DNA of 64,000 bases from Acidiferrobacter thiooxydans (GCF_003333315.1 NZ_PSYR01000001.1:248001-312000); one strand, 5' to 3'. Positions 32,568 to 41,699 are shown, counted from the first letter of the stretch. Numbers and translations are program-made. Notes: a model not told the origin generated them from the sequence alone.

Positions 32568-34073
32568 TCACCGCAGAAACAGCCGGTAGGCGGGATTCTC
32601 CGTCTCCTCCTGGTAATCCATGCCGAGCGTCTCCAGGAACGCCGGAAGCCTCTTTCGTTCGGCTGCGGGCACTTGCATGCCGATCAAGACCCGGCCATAG
32701 TCGGCGCCGTGATTGCGGTAATGGAAGAGGCTGATGTTCCAGTCACGGCCCATGGCGTTCAGAAAGGCCATCAAGGCGCCGGGCCGGTCTGGGAACTCGA
32801 AGCGGTAGACGATCTCGTCGTCCACCGGACAACGACCGCCGACGAGATGGCGTACATGTAGTTTGGCCATTTCGTTGTCGGTGAGATCCAATATGTCGTA
32901 GCCGGCGTGCGTTAAGGTCGTGAAGAGTTCGTGGGCATCGTCGCCCTCCCCGACCTGTATTCCGACAAAGACATGGGCAAGCGCGGGTCCGGCGTAACGG
33001 TAATTGAACTCGCTGATATTGCGCTCGCCGATCAGGCTGCAGAATTTCCGAAAGCTCCCGGGGACCTCGGGGATGGTGGCGGCGAACACGACCTCGCGAC
33101 GCTCACCGAGCTCGGCGCGCTCGGCGACGTGTCGCAGCCGATCGAAGTTCATGTTCGCGCCCGAGGCGATGGCGATGAGCGGCCTGTCACCCGGGTGCGC
33201 GGCGGCATAGGCCTTGAGCCCGGCCACCGCAAGCGCCCCGGACGGCTCCACGATCGAACGGGTGTCCTCGAAAACATCCTTGATGGCCGCGCAGATCGCG
33301 TCGTTGCTCACCACCAGGACCTCATCGACCAGACGCCGTGCGATGCGAAACGGCTCGCGGCCGACTTGGCGCACCGCGACACCGTCAGCGAACGTGCCCA
33401 CGTGGTCTAGGAGCACGCGGCTGCCCTCCTTGAGTGAGCGCGCCAGCGCATCGGCGTCGGCGGGTTCAACCCCTATGATACGGATGTCGGGTCGCAGGGA
33501 CTTCACGTAGAGCGCGATGCCCGCGATCAGTCCGCCACCGCCGACCGGCACGAAGATCGCCTCGATATCGGAGGGGTGTTGCTTCAAGATTTCCATGCCG
33601 ATCGTGCCCTGACCGGCGATGACGTCGGGATCGTCGTAGGGGTGAATGAAGGGCAGGCCCTGCGTTTCGCTCAAGCGCCTGGCATGGGCATAGGCCGCGT
33701 CGTAATTGTCGCCCTCGAGCACTACCTCGGCACCGCGCGCGCGCACCGCCTCGACCTTGATGCGTGGTGCCATGATTGGCATCACGATGACCGCGCGGAT
33801 TCCGAGGCGCTGCGCGGCCAGCGCAACCCCCTGGGCATGATTGCCAGCCGAGGCGGTCAAGACCCCCAAGGCCCGCTCTTCTTCCGTAAGCCCCGCGATT
33901 TTATTGTAGGCGCCACGCAGCTTGAAGGAAAACACCGGCTGCATGTCTTCGCGCTTCAGGAGCACTTGGCGGCGGAGTCGACGCGACAAGGCCATCGCCT
34001 CCGACAGCGGGCTTTCGATGGCCACGTCATAGACGCGGGCCTTGAGGATGCGTTTGAGGTAGTCGCGTGTCAT
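32568..34073 (-). CDS. ilvA: Threonine ammonia-lyase, biosynthetic
   Basis: A 501-residue enzyme. The PLP lysine is in FSFKLRGAYNKIAGL (about residue 55), the glycine-rich phosphate loop is VPVGGGGLIAGIAL, and a conserved Ser/Ala stretch follows (IASGANMNFDRL). Two ACT-like regulatory domains fill the C-terminal 170 residues (FAATIPEVPGSFRKFCSLIG and YRFEFPDRPGALMAFLNAMG). This is the isoleucine-inhibited biosynthetic form that makes 2-oxobutanoate for isoleucine. The start MTRDYLKRIL at 34073 is standard; 24 extra in-frame residues upstream are rejected. It is a stand-alone gene here. Confidence 0.94.
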   Translation of the reverse strand: MTRDYLKRILKARVYDVAIESPLSEAMALSRRLRRQVLLKREDMQPVFSFKLRGAYNKIAGLTEEERALGVLTASAGNHAQGVALAAQRLGIRAVIVMPIMAPRIKVEAVRARGAEVVLEGDNYDAAYAHARRLSETQGLPFIHPYDDPDVIAGQGTIGMEILKQHPSDIEAIFVPVGGGGLIAGIALYVKSLRPDIRIIGVEPADADALARSLKEGSRVLLDHVGTFADGVAVRQVGREPFRIARRLVDEVLVVSNDAICAAIKDVFEDTRSIVEPSGALAVAGLKAYAAAHPGDRPLIAIASGANMNFDRLRHVAERAELGERREVVFAATIPEVPGSFRKFCSLIGERNISEFNYRYAGPALAHVFVGIQVGEGDDAHELFTTLTHAGYDILDLTDNEMAKLHVRHLVGGRCPVDDEIVYRFEFPDRPGALMAFLNAMGRDWNISLFHYRNHGADYGRVLIGMQVPAAERKRLPAFLETLGMDYQEETENPAYRLFLR

Positions 34074-34313
34074 CGGGCGGTCTTCACGCGAGCATAGCAG
34101 AGGCGGGCACGCTTCGGCCACCGGCGAGCGCAATGGCCCTGCCATCCTGTGGGTGCCTAAGCCGGCTCGGCCGGGCTCGCCGGCCGCGAGGCATGATGCG
34201 CGAGGCCGCGATCGGCGCCACCAAGCCCCGCCTTTGCACCGGTCTTCACGATGCGCCGCGATCTTCCCCGGTGCCGCCTCGCTCGCCGCGGGCGGGGTGT
34301 CTCGCGGGGCATG

Positions 34314-34351
34314 ATCTCATGATCTATAGTGAATCCTGGGGGTAATGAGAT
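34314..34351 (+). promoter_or_regulatory. Inverted repeat around the ribosome binding site of the PhnD-like gene
   Basis: ATCTCAT (34314-34320) pairs perfectly with ATGAGAT (34345-34351), which abuts the ATG at 34352. The loop holds the GGGGG ribosome binding site and a TATAGT -10-like hexamer. If it folds in the mRNA it could limit access to the start codon; if it acts as DNA it could be an operator. Confidence 0.35.
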
Positions 34352-35158
34352 ATGCATCGCATGGCCCGGTTGATCGGAGGAACTGTCTTGCTGGCCGGCA
34401 TGGTCGGGGTGCCCAGCGCCTTTGCGGCGCCGCGTGTGCTTACCATCGGCATTGTCCCGCAGATGTCGCCGTGGACGCTCGCGCGTCGCTGGACCCCGGT
34501 CCTGGAGGCCTGGTCGGCGGCGGTCGGTGTGCACATCGTGTTGCGCACGGCGCCCACGATCCGCCGTTTTGAGCGGCGTGTCGCGCACGGCGATTACGAT
34601 CTTGTCTATTTGAACCCGGCGGATTATCTCCGATACCGGGGACGTTATCGGGCCTTTGCCCGCGGCCGGGGGTGGCTGCAGGGCATCCTCGTCGTCCGCC
34701 GCAAGGGGCCGGTGCGGGGTATCAGCGAACTCGCGCATCGCCTGATTGCGTTTCCGGCCCGCCACGCGATAGCGGCCTCGGTGGAGCCGCGACGCTTCTT
34801 GCGTGCCCGCGGCATCCCGTTTCAGACACGCTATCTCGGTTTGCATGATGCCGTGTATCGTGCCGTGGCCGCCGGTCTTTTTATCGCCGGCGGCGGCGTG
34901 CGCCAGACCTACGATAGCCTCCCCGCGCGCATACGTCGCCACCTGCGTGTGTTGTGGGCCGGGCCCAAGGGCCTGCCGCACCCGTTCGCCGCGCGACGCA
35001 CCCTGCCGGCCTCCCTGGTGCGGCGCCTGACGGTGGCGCTTGTGCGCCTGCCGCGGGTGGTGCCCGGTGCCGTACGGCGGCTTGGATTTACCGGTTTCGA
35101 GGCGACGCGCGACCGGGATTACACGCGCCCCGGGGCGGTCGTGCTGATGTCACGCTAA
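34352..35158 (+). CDS. PhnD-like periplasmic substrate-binding protein
   Basis: A 268-residue protein with a Sec signal peptide (LIGGTVLLAGMVGVPSAFA, cleaved before APRV). The mature part starts LTIGIVPQMSPWTLARRWTP and contains DYDLVYLNPADYLRYRG and GGGVRQTYDSL. These are features of the PhnD/phosphate-phosphonate binding family (periplasmic binding fold). No permease or ATPase gene is nearby. Instead its stop overlaps the start of a GGDEF-EAL gene (TAATG), so it probably acts as a sensor subunit rather than in transport. The Arg-rich composition is unusual for a periplasmic binder. Confidence 0.8.
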   Translation: MHRMARLIGGTVLLAGMVGVPSAFAAPRVLTIGIVPQMSPWTLARRWTPVLEAWSAAVGVHIVLRTAPTIRRFERRVAHGDYDLVYLNPADYLRYRGRYRAFARGRGWLQGILVVRRKGPVRGISELAHRLIAFPARHAIAASVEPRRFLRARGIPFQTRYLGLHDAVYRAVAAGLFIAGGGVRQTYDSLPARIRRHLRVLWAGPKGLPHPFAARRTLPASLVRRLTVALVRLPRVVPGAVRRLGFTGFEATRDRDYTRPGAVVLMSR

Positions 35159-37188
35159 TGGCGATGTCCTTTCGCACGAAAATGGTCACGGGGATAGCGC
35201 TCATCGAGGGGCTGTTCCTGTTCGCGATCCTGATGAGCAGCCTCGGGGTCTTGTCGCACTCGCGCAAGCAGGCGCTCGTGACGCGTGCCACGGGCGATGT
35301 GCGCCTGTTTGCAACCGCCGCCGCCAATGCGCTCGTCAGCGATGATATCGGTGCCCTGCAGCGCATCATGCGCCAGGTCATGCATAACCATGGGATCGCC
35401 TATGCCGCGGCGTGGGACGGAGACGGTCGGCTGTTGGCGCATGCCGGACACAAGGCCGTCTCCGCCCACACCTATCGCGCGGCGGCCTCGGTTATGGTCG
35501 ACGGGACGTCCTATGGCCGGGTCGAGATCGAGGCCACCGATCGCGGTTTCGCGCCGATCCTGGCACAGGCCAGCCGGCGCATCGTGGCCATAGCCCTAGG
35601 CGAGATGCTGCTGGTGGGGGTCGTATCCTGGCTCTTCGGGGGTTATCTCATGCGCCAGATTGCCGCCATCGAGGCCGGTACCGAGCGCATCGCGCGCGGC
35701 GAATTCGGCTTTCGGCTCCCGGTCGCGGGCAGGGATGAGTTGGCGCGCATGATCGAGGGCTTCAATGCGATGTCGGCGCAATTGAAGACCTTGCACGATG
35801 AAACGACGCGCCAGCACCAGCAGATCCTGGCGGTCAACGAGAGGCTCGAGGAGCGCGTCCATGAGCGCACCGAGGCGCTGGCGGTCGCCAACCGCGAGCT
35901 CGAATACCTGGCCATGCACGACCCCTTGACCGGCCTGCCTAACCGCATCCTGCTGCAAGATCGTCTGCTTCAGGCGATTCGTATCGGACATCGGGAGGCC
36001 GCGCCCTTTGCCCTCATGGTCCTGGATCTCGACGGCTTCAAGGAGGTCAACGACAGCCTCGGCCACCAGGCCGGCGATCGCTTATTGCATGAGGTGGCCA
36101 TGCGGCTGGTCGCCCGGCTGCGTCAGTCGGACACCGCTGTCCGTCTCGGTGGGGATGAGTTTGCCATCCTGTTGCCTAATGTGGCGAATGCCGCGGATAC
36201 GGAAACGGTAGCGCGCAAGCTCCTGAGCGGCCTCGAAGAACCGGTGGTCCTGGGGGATCGCCGTGTGTACGTGACGGCAAGCTGCGGCGCGGCCTTGTTT
36301 CCGGAGCACGGCGATGAGGTCGGCGTGCTTCTGCGCCATGCCGACCGTGCCATGTATGAGGCCAAGCGCGGCCGGCGCGGCTTCCTGATGTTTGTCCCGG
36401 CCATGGACGAGGAGGGGGATGACCGCCTGCGGTTGCAGGTCGATCTCGACCACGCCATCCGGCATGGGGATCTGGTGCTGCATTATCAGCCCAAGATCGA
36501 TCTCGTCACCGGCAAGCTCTCGGGGGCCGAGGCCCTGGTCCGCTGGCAACACCCGGTACTCGGGATGCTGCCGCCGGCGCGCTTCGTACCCCTGGCGGAG
36601 CGCACGCACCTCATAGGGCCGTTGACCTTCCATGTGCTGCGTCTCGCGGCCACACAGGCCCGCGCCTGGGCGGAACAGGGGCGGCCGCTGCCGATCGCGG
36701 TCAATGTCTCGGCCATCAATCTCGATGATGGCGGATTTGTAGAGAGCGTGGAGCATATCCTGAAGGATGTGGGGGTCGCGGCCGGCCTCATCGAGCTCGA
36801 GGTCACCGAGACCACGCTCATGCGTGACCCCGAGCGCGCTCGCGCCGCGATCCAGGCACTGAACGAACTCGGGGTGCGTGTGGCCATCGATGACTTCGGC
36901 ACCGGTTATTCATCCATGACCTATCTACGCAAGCTTGCGGTCGCGAAGATCAAGATCGACAAGTCGTTTGTCATGGACATGAGCGTGAGCCGCAACGACA
37001 ACGTGATCGTACGTTCCATCATCGATCTCGGCCACTCCCTGGGACTCAAGGTCGTGGGCGAAGGCGTCGAGACCGCGGATACGATGGCGGTCCTGGCGAG
37101 CCTCGGTTGCGATTACGCGCAAGGCTTTCATCTCGCCCGACCCATGGATGTGGAGGCCTTCGATGCGTGGTGGCAGCAAAACCGGTGA
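35158..37188 (+). CDS. Membrane GGDEF-EAL protein (diguanylate cyclase/phosphodiesterase)
   Basis: A 676-residue protein. TM1 is near residues 10-32, followed by a periplasmic loop of about 110 residues, TM2 near 145-165 and a HAMP domain (RQIAAIEAGTERIARGEF). A short coiled coil leads to the GGDEF domain (GGDEF at 331-335), with the inhibitory RxxD site five residues before it (RQSD). The EAL domain has EAL at 458, EVTET, DDFGTGYSS, KIDKSF, EGVET and QGFHLARP. Both catalytic motifs look intact, so the enzyme could make or degrade c-di-GMP. It is translationally coupled to the PhnD-like protein, a likely periplasmic input. c-di-GMP could act on the pilus encoded nearby. Confidence 0.9.
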   Translation: MAMSFRTKMVTGIALIEGLFLFAILMSSLGVLSHSRKQALVTRATGDVRLFATAAANALVSDDIGALQRIMRQVMHNHGIAYAAAWDGDGRLLAHAGHKAVSAHTYRAAASVMVDGTSYGRVEIEATDRGFAPILAQASRRIVAIALGEMLLVGVVSWLFGGYLMRQIAAIEAGTERIARGEFGFRLPVAGRDELARMIEGFNAMSAQLKTLHDETTRQHQQILAVNERLEERVHERTEALAVANRELEYLAMHDPLTGLPNRILLQDRLLQAIRIGHREAAPFALMVLDLDGFKEVNDSLGHQAGDRLLHEVAMRLVARLRQSDTAVRLGGDEFAILLPNVANAADTETVARKLLSGLEEPVVLGDRRVYVTASCGAALFPEHGDEVGVLLRHADRAMYEAKRGRRGFLMFVPAMDEEGDDRLRLQVDLDHAIRHGDLVLHYQPKIDLVTGKLSGAEALVRWQHPVLGMLPPARFVPLAERTHLIGPLTFHVLRLAATQARAWAEQGRPLPIAVNVSAINLDDGGFVESVEHILKDVGVAAGLIELEVTETTLMRDPERARAAIQALNELGVRVAIDDFGTGYSSMTYLRKLAVAKIKIDKSFVMDMSVSRNDNVIVRSIIDLGHSLGLKVVGEGVETADTMAVLASLGCDYAQGFHLARPMDVEAFDAWWQQNR

Positions 37189-37200
37189 GCGCCCGGCCCA

Positions 37201-37791
37201 CTAACGTCCATAGCCCAGTGTCAAGACCACCATGTCGGCATCGCGATAGCCAAACCGGGCCGACTGCTGGAAGGTGATGTGGTTCCAGCGCACACCGATC
37301 CGCCATCGCCGACTCAGTCGATAGGAGGTAGATAGCGAGACGAGCAGCGACGGATGGTAGCCGTTGGTGCGCACCCCGGGGCGGATATCGTAGGTGGTAT
37401 TGAGGACCTCCGGGCCGAGGGCCAGGGTCGCGAGCAGTCGTTTGGTGACGGCGCGGGTGAGCCGGTACTGGGCGAAGATGCCGTCGGTCCCGTAGTTTAC
37501 GCCCTCATTTAAATAACCGGCCTCCCAGTGGGAGCCTGCGTAGTAGCCCATGGCCGCCGCCTTGAACTTCGGCCCGGGTTCATTGGCGATGCCAAGACCG
37601 CCGGCGAACACCAGCGCGGCGTGTGCGCTCAGGGTGCCCGCCAGCCATAAAAGCAGCAGGGGCGCGCCTCCGTATCCACGCGGGCCAGGATCGCGCTTCA
37701 GTCTTGCCGGGGACTTTGCCCGCGCCGGTCTATTCGTTAGTACATGATAAATATCGTATAGCAAACTAACGATCTGGCTGCGCTCATCCAT
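37201..37791 (-). CDS. Outer-membrane beta-barrel protein with long N-terminal extension
   Basis: A 196-residue protein. The start at 37791 ([20 protein letters not shown]) is fixed by AAAGGAG nine bases upstream. A signal-like hydrophobic stretch ([20 protein letters not shown]) begins only at about residue 50, after a basic segment. The mature part has alternating beta strands ([45 protein letters not shown]), like small 8-stranded barrels such as lipid A deacylase relatives, but I cannot identify the PagL catalytic residues. The sequence ends GYGR, without the usual terminal aromatic. It is convergent with the GGDEF-EAL gene. Confidence 0.6.
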   Translation of the reverse strand: MDERSQIVSLLYDIYHVLTNRPARAKSPARLKRDPGPRGYGGAPLLLLWLAGTLSAHAALVFAGGLGIANEPGPKFKAAAMGYYAGSHWEAGYLNEGVNYGTDGIFAQYRLTRAVTKRLLATLALGPEVLNTTYDIRPGVRTNGYHPSLLVSLSTSYRLSRRWRIGVRWNHITFQQSARFGYRDADMVVLTLGYGR

Positions 37792-37979
37792 GCGAGGGCT
37801 CCTTTGTGCTGCGATTTCAGCCGGTCTTGCGAGTGGCAAACAGCGCCTTTGACCGGATGTGTTTGCCCCTAGTTTCCAGGAGATGCCCCCCTTCACGCAA
37901 CGGCCTGCCGCCCTTGGCGTGGTCCGGGGCCTTACGGTCTGGCCTTTTCTTCGCCCCGGGGCCCAGGTATCCTGCGCCC

Positions 37980-38636
37980 ATGACCCAAGACGACATGAAG
38001 AAGGCGGCGGCCGAGGCCGCCCTGGAGTTCGTTCCCAAAAGCGGCATTATCGGCGTGGGCACGGGCAGCACGGCCAATTACTTCATTGACCTTCTGGCGA
38101 CCATCAAGGGCCGTCTGGACGGCGCGGTGGCGAGCTCGGTGGCAACGGCCGAGCGGCTGAAGAGGCACGGTATTCCGGTCGTGGACCTGAACGAGGCCGG
38201 CACGCTCGCCGTCTACGTCGATGGCGCCGACGAGGCCACCGTGCATCGCGCCCTGATCAAGGGCGGTGGTGGGGCGTTGACGCGCGAGAAGATCGTGGCG
38301 GCGGCCAGCCGGTCATTCGTTTGTATCGCGGACGAAGGCAAGCTGGTCGAGGTCCTGGGGCGCTTTCCGCTACCCGTCGAGGTGATCCCGATGGCGCGCA
38401 GCCTAGTGGCCCGCGAGATCACGGCGCTCGGCGGCGAGCCGGTCCTGCGCCAGGGATTCACGACCGACAATGGCAACGTGATCCTGGACGTGCATGGATT
38501 GAAGATCCTCGATCCTGTGGCCCTGGAGGAGCGTCTGAACCAGATGGTGGGCGTGGTCACCAATGGCCTGTTTGCCCGTCGCGGCGCCGACGTGCTGTTA
38601 CTGGGGACCGCCAACGGGGTGCGCCGCCTGTCCTAG
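37980..38636 (+). CDS. rpiA: Ribose-5-phosphate isomerase A
   Basis: A 218-residue protein. The phosphate-binding segment is [17 protein letters not shown], the catalytic region is [20 protein letters not shown] and LTREKIVA, and [20 protein letters not shown] is conserved. It interconverts ribose-5-phosphate and ribulose-5-phosphate; the product feeds phosphoribulokinase in the Calvin cycle, which fits the cbbQO genes here. The start at 37980 ([10 protein letters not shown]) is used, since an upstream open frame has no homology. The next gene follows after 26 bases. Confidence 0.94.
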   Translation: MTQDDMKKAAAEAALEFVPKSGIIGVGTGSTANYFIDLLATIKGRLDGAVASSVATAERLKRHGIPVVDLNEAGTLAVYVDGADEATVHRALIKGGGGALTREKIVAAASRSFVCIADEGKLVEVLGRFPLPVEVIPMARSLVAREITALGGEPVLRQGFTTDNGNVILDVHGLKILDPVALEERLNQMVGVVTNGLFARRGADVLLLGTANGVRRLS

Positions 38637-38662
38637 GGCGCACCGAATCCGCGAGGGCGCGC

Positions 38663-39652
38663 ATGGACCCCGTATTTGATGCCTATGTGGTCGATAAAGA
38701 GGGGCGCGGGGCCATTACTGCGGGTCTTGCGCGATGCCCTATCGATGAACTGAAGTCCCCGGGCGTCCTGATCCGCGTCCAGTATTCGAGCCTCAACTAT
38801 AAGGATGCCCTCGCCGCGCGCGGCGAGCCTGGCATCGTCAAGCGCTTCCCCCATGTGCCGGGCATCGATGCCGCGGGCGTGCGCGCCGACGACCCCGCGG
38901 CCGGTGCGGTGCTCGTGACCGGCTATGGCCTGGGTACGGAGGTGTGGGGTGGTTACGGCGACTATATCCGGGTCCCCGACGACTGGATCATCCCCATTCC
39001 CGCGGGACTGACGACGCGCGACAGCATGGTGCTCGGCACCGCGGGCCTCACCGCGGCCTTGTGCGTCGACGCCCTTTTGCAGGCCGGTCTCGACCCGGCC
39101 CAAGGCGAGATCCTGGTGACCGGGGCCACCGGCGGGGTCGGCACGCTGGCCATCTCGTTGCTCGTAAAGCTCGGCTTTACGGTGGCGGCCCTGACCCGCA
39201 AGCCGGCCGCGGAGGCCTATCTCCGGGGTTTGGGGGCGGCCCGTGTCGTGGCGCCCACGGATGGGGGCGCTTCCGACAAGGCCCTGCACAAGGCGCAATG
39301 GGCGGCGGCGATCGATACGGTCGGTGGCGAGGTCTTGGCCGACGTTCTCAAGGCGGTCGGGTATGGCGGGGCGGTCGCGGCCTGCGGCATGGCCGCCGGT
39401 ACCCGTTTTCAGGGCTCGGTCTTCCCGTTCATCCTGCGCGGCGTGCGCCTGCTCGGGATCGATTCCGTACAGTGTCCGCGCGCCGTTCGTGACGAGCTGT
39501 GGGCGCGTCTCGCCGGCCCATGGCGGCTTTCGCATCTCGCGGATATCGAGCAGGTGGTGGACCGTCAACACCTCGGTCCGGCGATTACGGCACTGCTCCA
39601 GGGTACACGTACGGGGCGTACGCTCGTGGTCGTCACCGGCGAGCCCGCCTGA
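38663..39652 (+). CDS. AcuI/YhdH-like acrylyl-CoA reductase (MDR family)
   Basis: A 329-residue zinc-free medium-chain dehydrogenase/reductase. VQYSSLNYKDALAARG and FPHVPGIDAAG are the substrate-domain motifs of the YhdH/AcuI group. The nucleotide-binding motif is EILVTGATGGVGTLAISLLV. The segment ILRGVRLLGIDSVQCP is also typical of the group. These NADPH enzymes reduce acrylyl-CoA or quinone-like enals. The start MDPVFDAYVV at 38663 was chosen; longer frames overlap rpiA. It lies in the same direction as rpiA. Confidence 0.88.
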   Translation: MDPVFDAYVVDKEGRGAITAGLARCPIDELKSPGVLIRVQYSSLNYKDALAARGEPGIVKRFPHVPGIDAAGVRADDPAAGAVLVTGYGLGTEVWGGYGDYIRVPDDWIIPIPAGLTTRDSMVLGTAGLTAALCVDALLQAGLDPAQGEILVTGATGGVGTLAISLLVKLGFTVAALTRKPAAEAYLRGLGAARVVAPTDGGASDKALHKAQWAAAIDTVGGEVLADVLKAVGYGGAVAACGMAAGTRFQGSVFPFILRGVRLLGIDSVQCPRAVRDELWARLAGPWRLSHLADIEQVVDRQHLGPAITALLQGTRTGRTLVVVTGEPA

Positions 39653-39866
39653 CGATACCCCAGGGGCCGGTGGCCCCTTGCGGATCCATCCATGGACAAA
39701 GGCCGGACGTCCTTCCAGCCTTGGGGTGCCTTGCCGATCGCGTTCATGGCCGGGTCGGCTTAGGACCAATCCCGTGTCCGCCGCCCTGCCGCCTTCGCTC
39801 GCGTGTCCGAATGATCGTCTAACGCCTTACGCGCGACCCGGCTATCACCGCTTTGCGCCCGATCGG

Positions 39867-40298
39867 CTAGAGATGGGGAGCGATCCACCCCTTGAGACGG
39901 CCGGCATCCATGGCCCCGGCCACGCGCGCGACCTCGCGGCCGCCCTTGAAGACCGCGAGCGTGGGGATGCTGCGCACATCATAGCGGCTCGCGAGCCCCT
40001 GTTGGTCCTCGGTGTTGACCTTGAGGAAGCGCGCCTTTAGTTTGAGGTCGGCGGCCGCCTGCGCGAAGGCCGGGGCCATCATGCGGCATGGCCCGCACCA
40101 CGGGGCCCAGAAATCGACCAGGACCGGGAGCTCGTTGCCGGCGATGTGCTCTGCAAATCCGCGCTCGTCGACATTGATGGGCTCGCCTGTGATGAGCGGA
40201 TTGTGGCAGGCCCCGCATCGGGGATTCTGGGCCAGACGTTCCGCCGGGACCCGGTTTTTTTGCCCGCAGTGTGGGCACACCAGTTGTGTGATCGACAC
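39867..40298 (-). CDS. trxC: Thioredoxin 2 (TrxC)
   Basis: A 143-residue protein with a GTG start at 40298 preceded by CTGGAGG. The N-terminal zinc-ribbon cysteines (CPHC and CGAC) mark the TrxC type. The thioredoxin fold follows with the active site FWAPWCGPCRMMAPAF and the cis-Pro in VRSIPTLAVFKGG. TrxC reduces disulfides and is often induced by oxidative stress through OxyR. The gene stands alone on the minus strand, downstream of trmL. Confidence 0.94.
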   Translation of the reverse strand: MSITQLVCPHCGQKNRVPAERLAQNPRCGACHNPLITGEPINVDERGFAEHIAGNELPVLVDFWAPWCGPCRMMAPAFAQAAADLKLKARFLKVNTEDQQGLASRYDVRSIPTLAVFKGGREVARVAGAMDAGRLKGWIAPHL

Positions 40299-40362
40299 GG
40301 GTGTTCCTCCAGACCGAATTTCTGGGGTCTATGTGGGGCCTGGGCCTTGCGCTTTCCAGTAC

Positions 40363-40845
40363 TTAGCGGCCGCCCGCGAACCGATGTTGCCGCCACGCCT
40401 CGAAGACGGCCACCGCGACGCTGTTCGAAAGGTTCAGGCTGCGGTTGCCCGGCCGCATCGGCAGCCGCAGGCGCTGTTCGGGGGGGACTGAGGTCAACAC
40501 CTCCTCAGGCAGGCCGCGGGTCTCGGGACCGAAGAGCAGCGCGTCCCCGGGCTCGTAGCGGGCCTCGGTGTAGAGACGGTCGGCGCGTGTCGAGAACGCC
40601 CAGATGCGCCGTGGAGCGGCATCTTTCCGGAAGGTGTCCAGATCCGGATGGACGCTGAGCGTCACCCACTCGTGATAATCGAGCCCGGCGCGACGCAACA
40701 GCCGGTCCTCCAGGCGAAAACCGAGGGGCGCGATCAGGTGAAGGCTGGCCCCGGTGTTGGCGCAGAGCCTGATGACGTTGCCGGTATTGGGCGGGATCTC
40801 GGGTTCGAAAAGGACTACATGGAACGTCGTATCGGATGCTGTCAT
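40363..40845 (-). CDS. trmL: tRNA (cytidine(34)-2'-O)-methyltransferase
   Basis: A 160-residue SPOUT methyltransferase. PEIPPNTGNVIRLCANTG near the N-terminus, LLFGPETRGLPEEVL in the knot and LRLPMRPGNRSLNLSNSVAV near the C-terminus are the TrmL motifs. It methylates the 2'-O of the wobble base in tRNA-Leu isoacceptors. The length is normal for the family. It is 64 bases upstream of trxC on the same strand and divergent from the pilus locus. Confidence 0.93.
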   Translation of the reverse strand: MTASDTTFHVVLFEPEIPPNTGNVIRLCANTGASLHLIAPLGFRLEDRLLRRAGLDYHEWVTLSVHPDLDTFRKDAAPRRIWAFSTRADRLYTEARYEPGDALLFGPETRGLPEEVLTSVPPEQRLRLPMRPGNRSLNLSNSVAVAVFEAWRQHRFAGGR

Positions 40846-41046
40846 AAGTACACACTATCACTATAAGTCAACGGTATCCGCCATATCGGGATGGCGGCCG
40901 GGGCACTGAAACCGGGGCTCCGTATCATACCGCGCCTTGCGGCCTTCTACGGCCCTTTCCCTGGCGGACTGTGCTAGAGTCGCGTGGCGCCGGGGTACGG
41001 CCACGAATCCTGCGCGGGACCGCCAAAAAATCCTATAACAGCGCTC

Positions 41047-41062
41047 CGGCACGCTTCCTGCA
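41047..41062 (+). promoter_or_regulatory. Candidate sigma-54 promoter of the major pilin gene
   Basis: CGGCAC at 41047-41052 and CTGCA at 41058-41062 are separated by 5 bases, which is the exact -24/-12 geometry of TGGCAC-N5-TTGCA, with one mismatch in each element. The pilin start codon is about 100 bases downstream. Many type IV pilin genes use sigma-54. Confidence 0.5.
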
Positions 41063-41160
41063 TTGATGGGGCAGGTCGTTTGAGTAGGCGCGATAATCAC
41101 GGCGGATTGCGCGGTCGACGCGGGTTCATCATGAAACATATTGTGGAGAGGGGGTTGGAT

Positions 41161-41646
41161 ATGAAGCGGCAGCAGGCGGGCTTTACCTTAATCGAGTTGG
41201 TGGTGGTCATTATCATCCTGGGCATCCTGGCGGCGGTCGCCCTGCCGAAGTTCATGGGGCTTAGTACCGACGCGCGGGTCTCCGTGGTGAGCGGCATGAC
41301 AGGCTCGGTGGCCGAGGCCGCCGACATGGTCCATGCCCTGGCCGAGGTACAGGGTCAGGTGGCGTCGACAGGAAACGTCACCTTGCCCGATGGAACGAAG
41401 ATCACGACTGCGTATGGCTATCCGGACGCGACTGCGACCGGCATCCTTGCATCCCTGCAGGACAGTTCGACCGCACCCACGCAGACGTTCCCCTTCACCT
41501 TTACGGCGGGTAGCGGTACCACTCCCGCGACCTTCGCCTATACCGCGGTGGGCGGGACGGCCAATACCAAGTGTGAGGCGAGCTATACGGCGCCGGCGGC
41601 GACAGGTGCCACCCCCACCGTGAGCGCGACAACCAGCGGCTGTTAG
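41161..41646 (+). CDS. mshA: Type IV major pilin, MSHA pilin-like
   Basis: A 161-residue prepilin. The leader MKRQQAG is followed by the class III prepilin N-terminus FTLIELVVVIIILGILAAVA, with Phe+1 and Glu+5. The body is Gly/Thr/Ala-rich, with a Cys pair near the C-terminus (KCEASY and the final SGC) that can form the D-loop. The start at 41161 has GAGAGGGGG upstream; an in-frame ATG at 41131 would lengthen the leader. A strong terminator follows at 41651. Position and size identify it as the main subunit of an MSHA-like pilus. Confidence 0.9.
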   Translation: MKRQQAGFTLIELVVVIIILGILAAVALPKFMGLSTDARVSVVSGMTGSVAEAADMVHALAEVQGQVASTGNVTLPDGTKITTAYGYPDATATGILASLQDSSTAPTQTFPFTFTAGSGTTPATFAYTAVGGTANTKCEASYTAPAATGATPTVSATTSGC

Positions 41647-41650
41647 GGGC

Positions 41651-41687
41651 AAACGGGCCCGCCTTCCCAGGTGGGCCCGTTTTCTTT
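41651..41687 (+). terminator. Rho-independent terminator after the major pilin gene
   Basis: AAACGGGCCC (41651-41660) pairs perfectly with GGGCCCGTTT (41673-41682), and the T-rich run TTTTCTTT follows. It is the clearest intrinsic terminator in the window. It should insulate the abundant pilin transcript from the minor-pilin genes, with read-through giving lower expression of those. Confidence 0.85.
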
Positions 41688-41699
41688 GGTGATCTCGCC

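Noticed and set aside
41131-41160. An earlier ATG for the major pilin
   Set aside because: It would give a leader of 17 residues with an acidic residue; the ATG at 41161 gives a normal 7-residue basic leader with a strong ribosome binding site.
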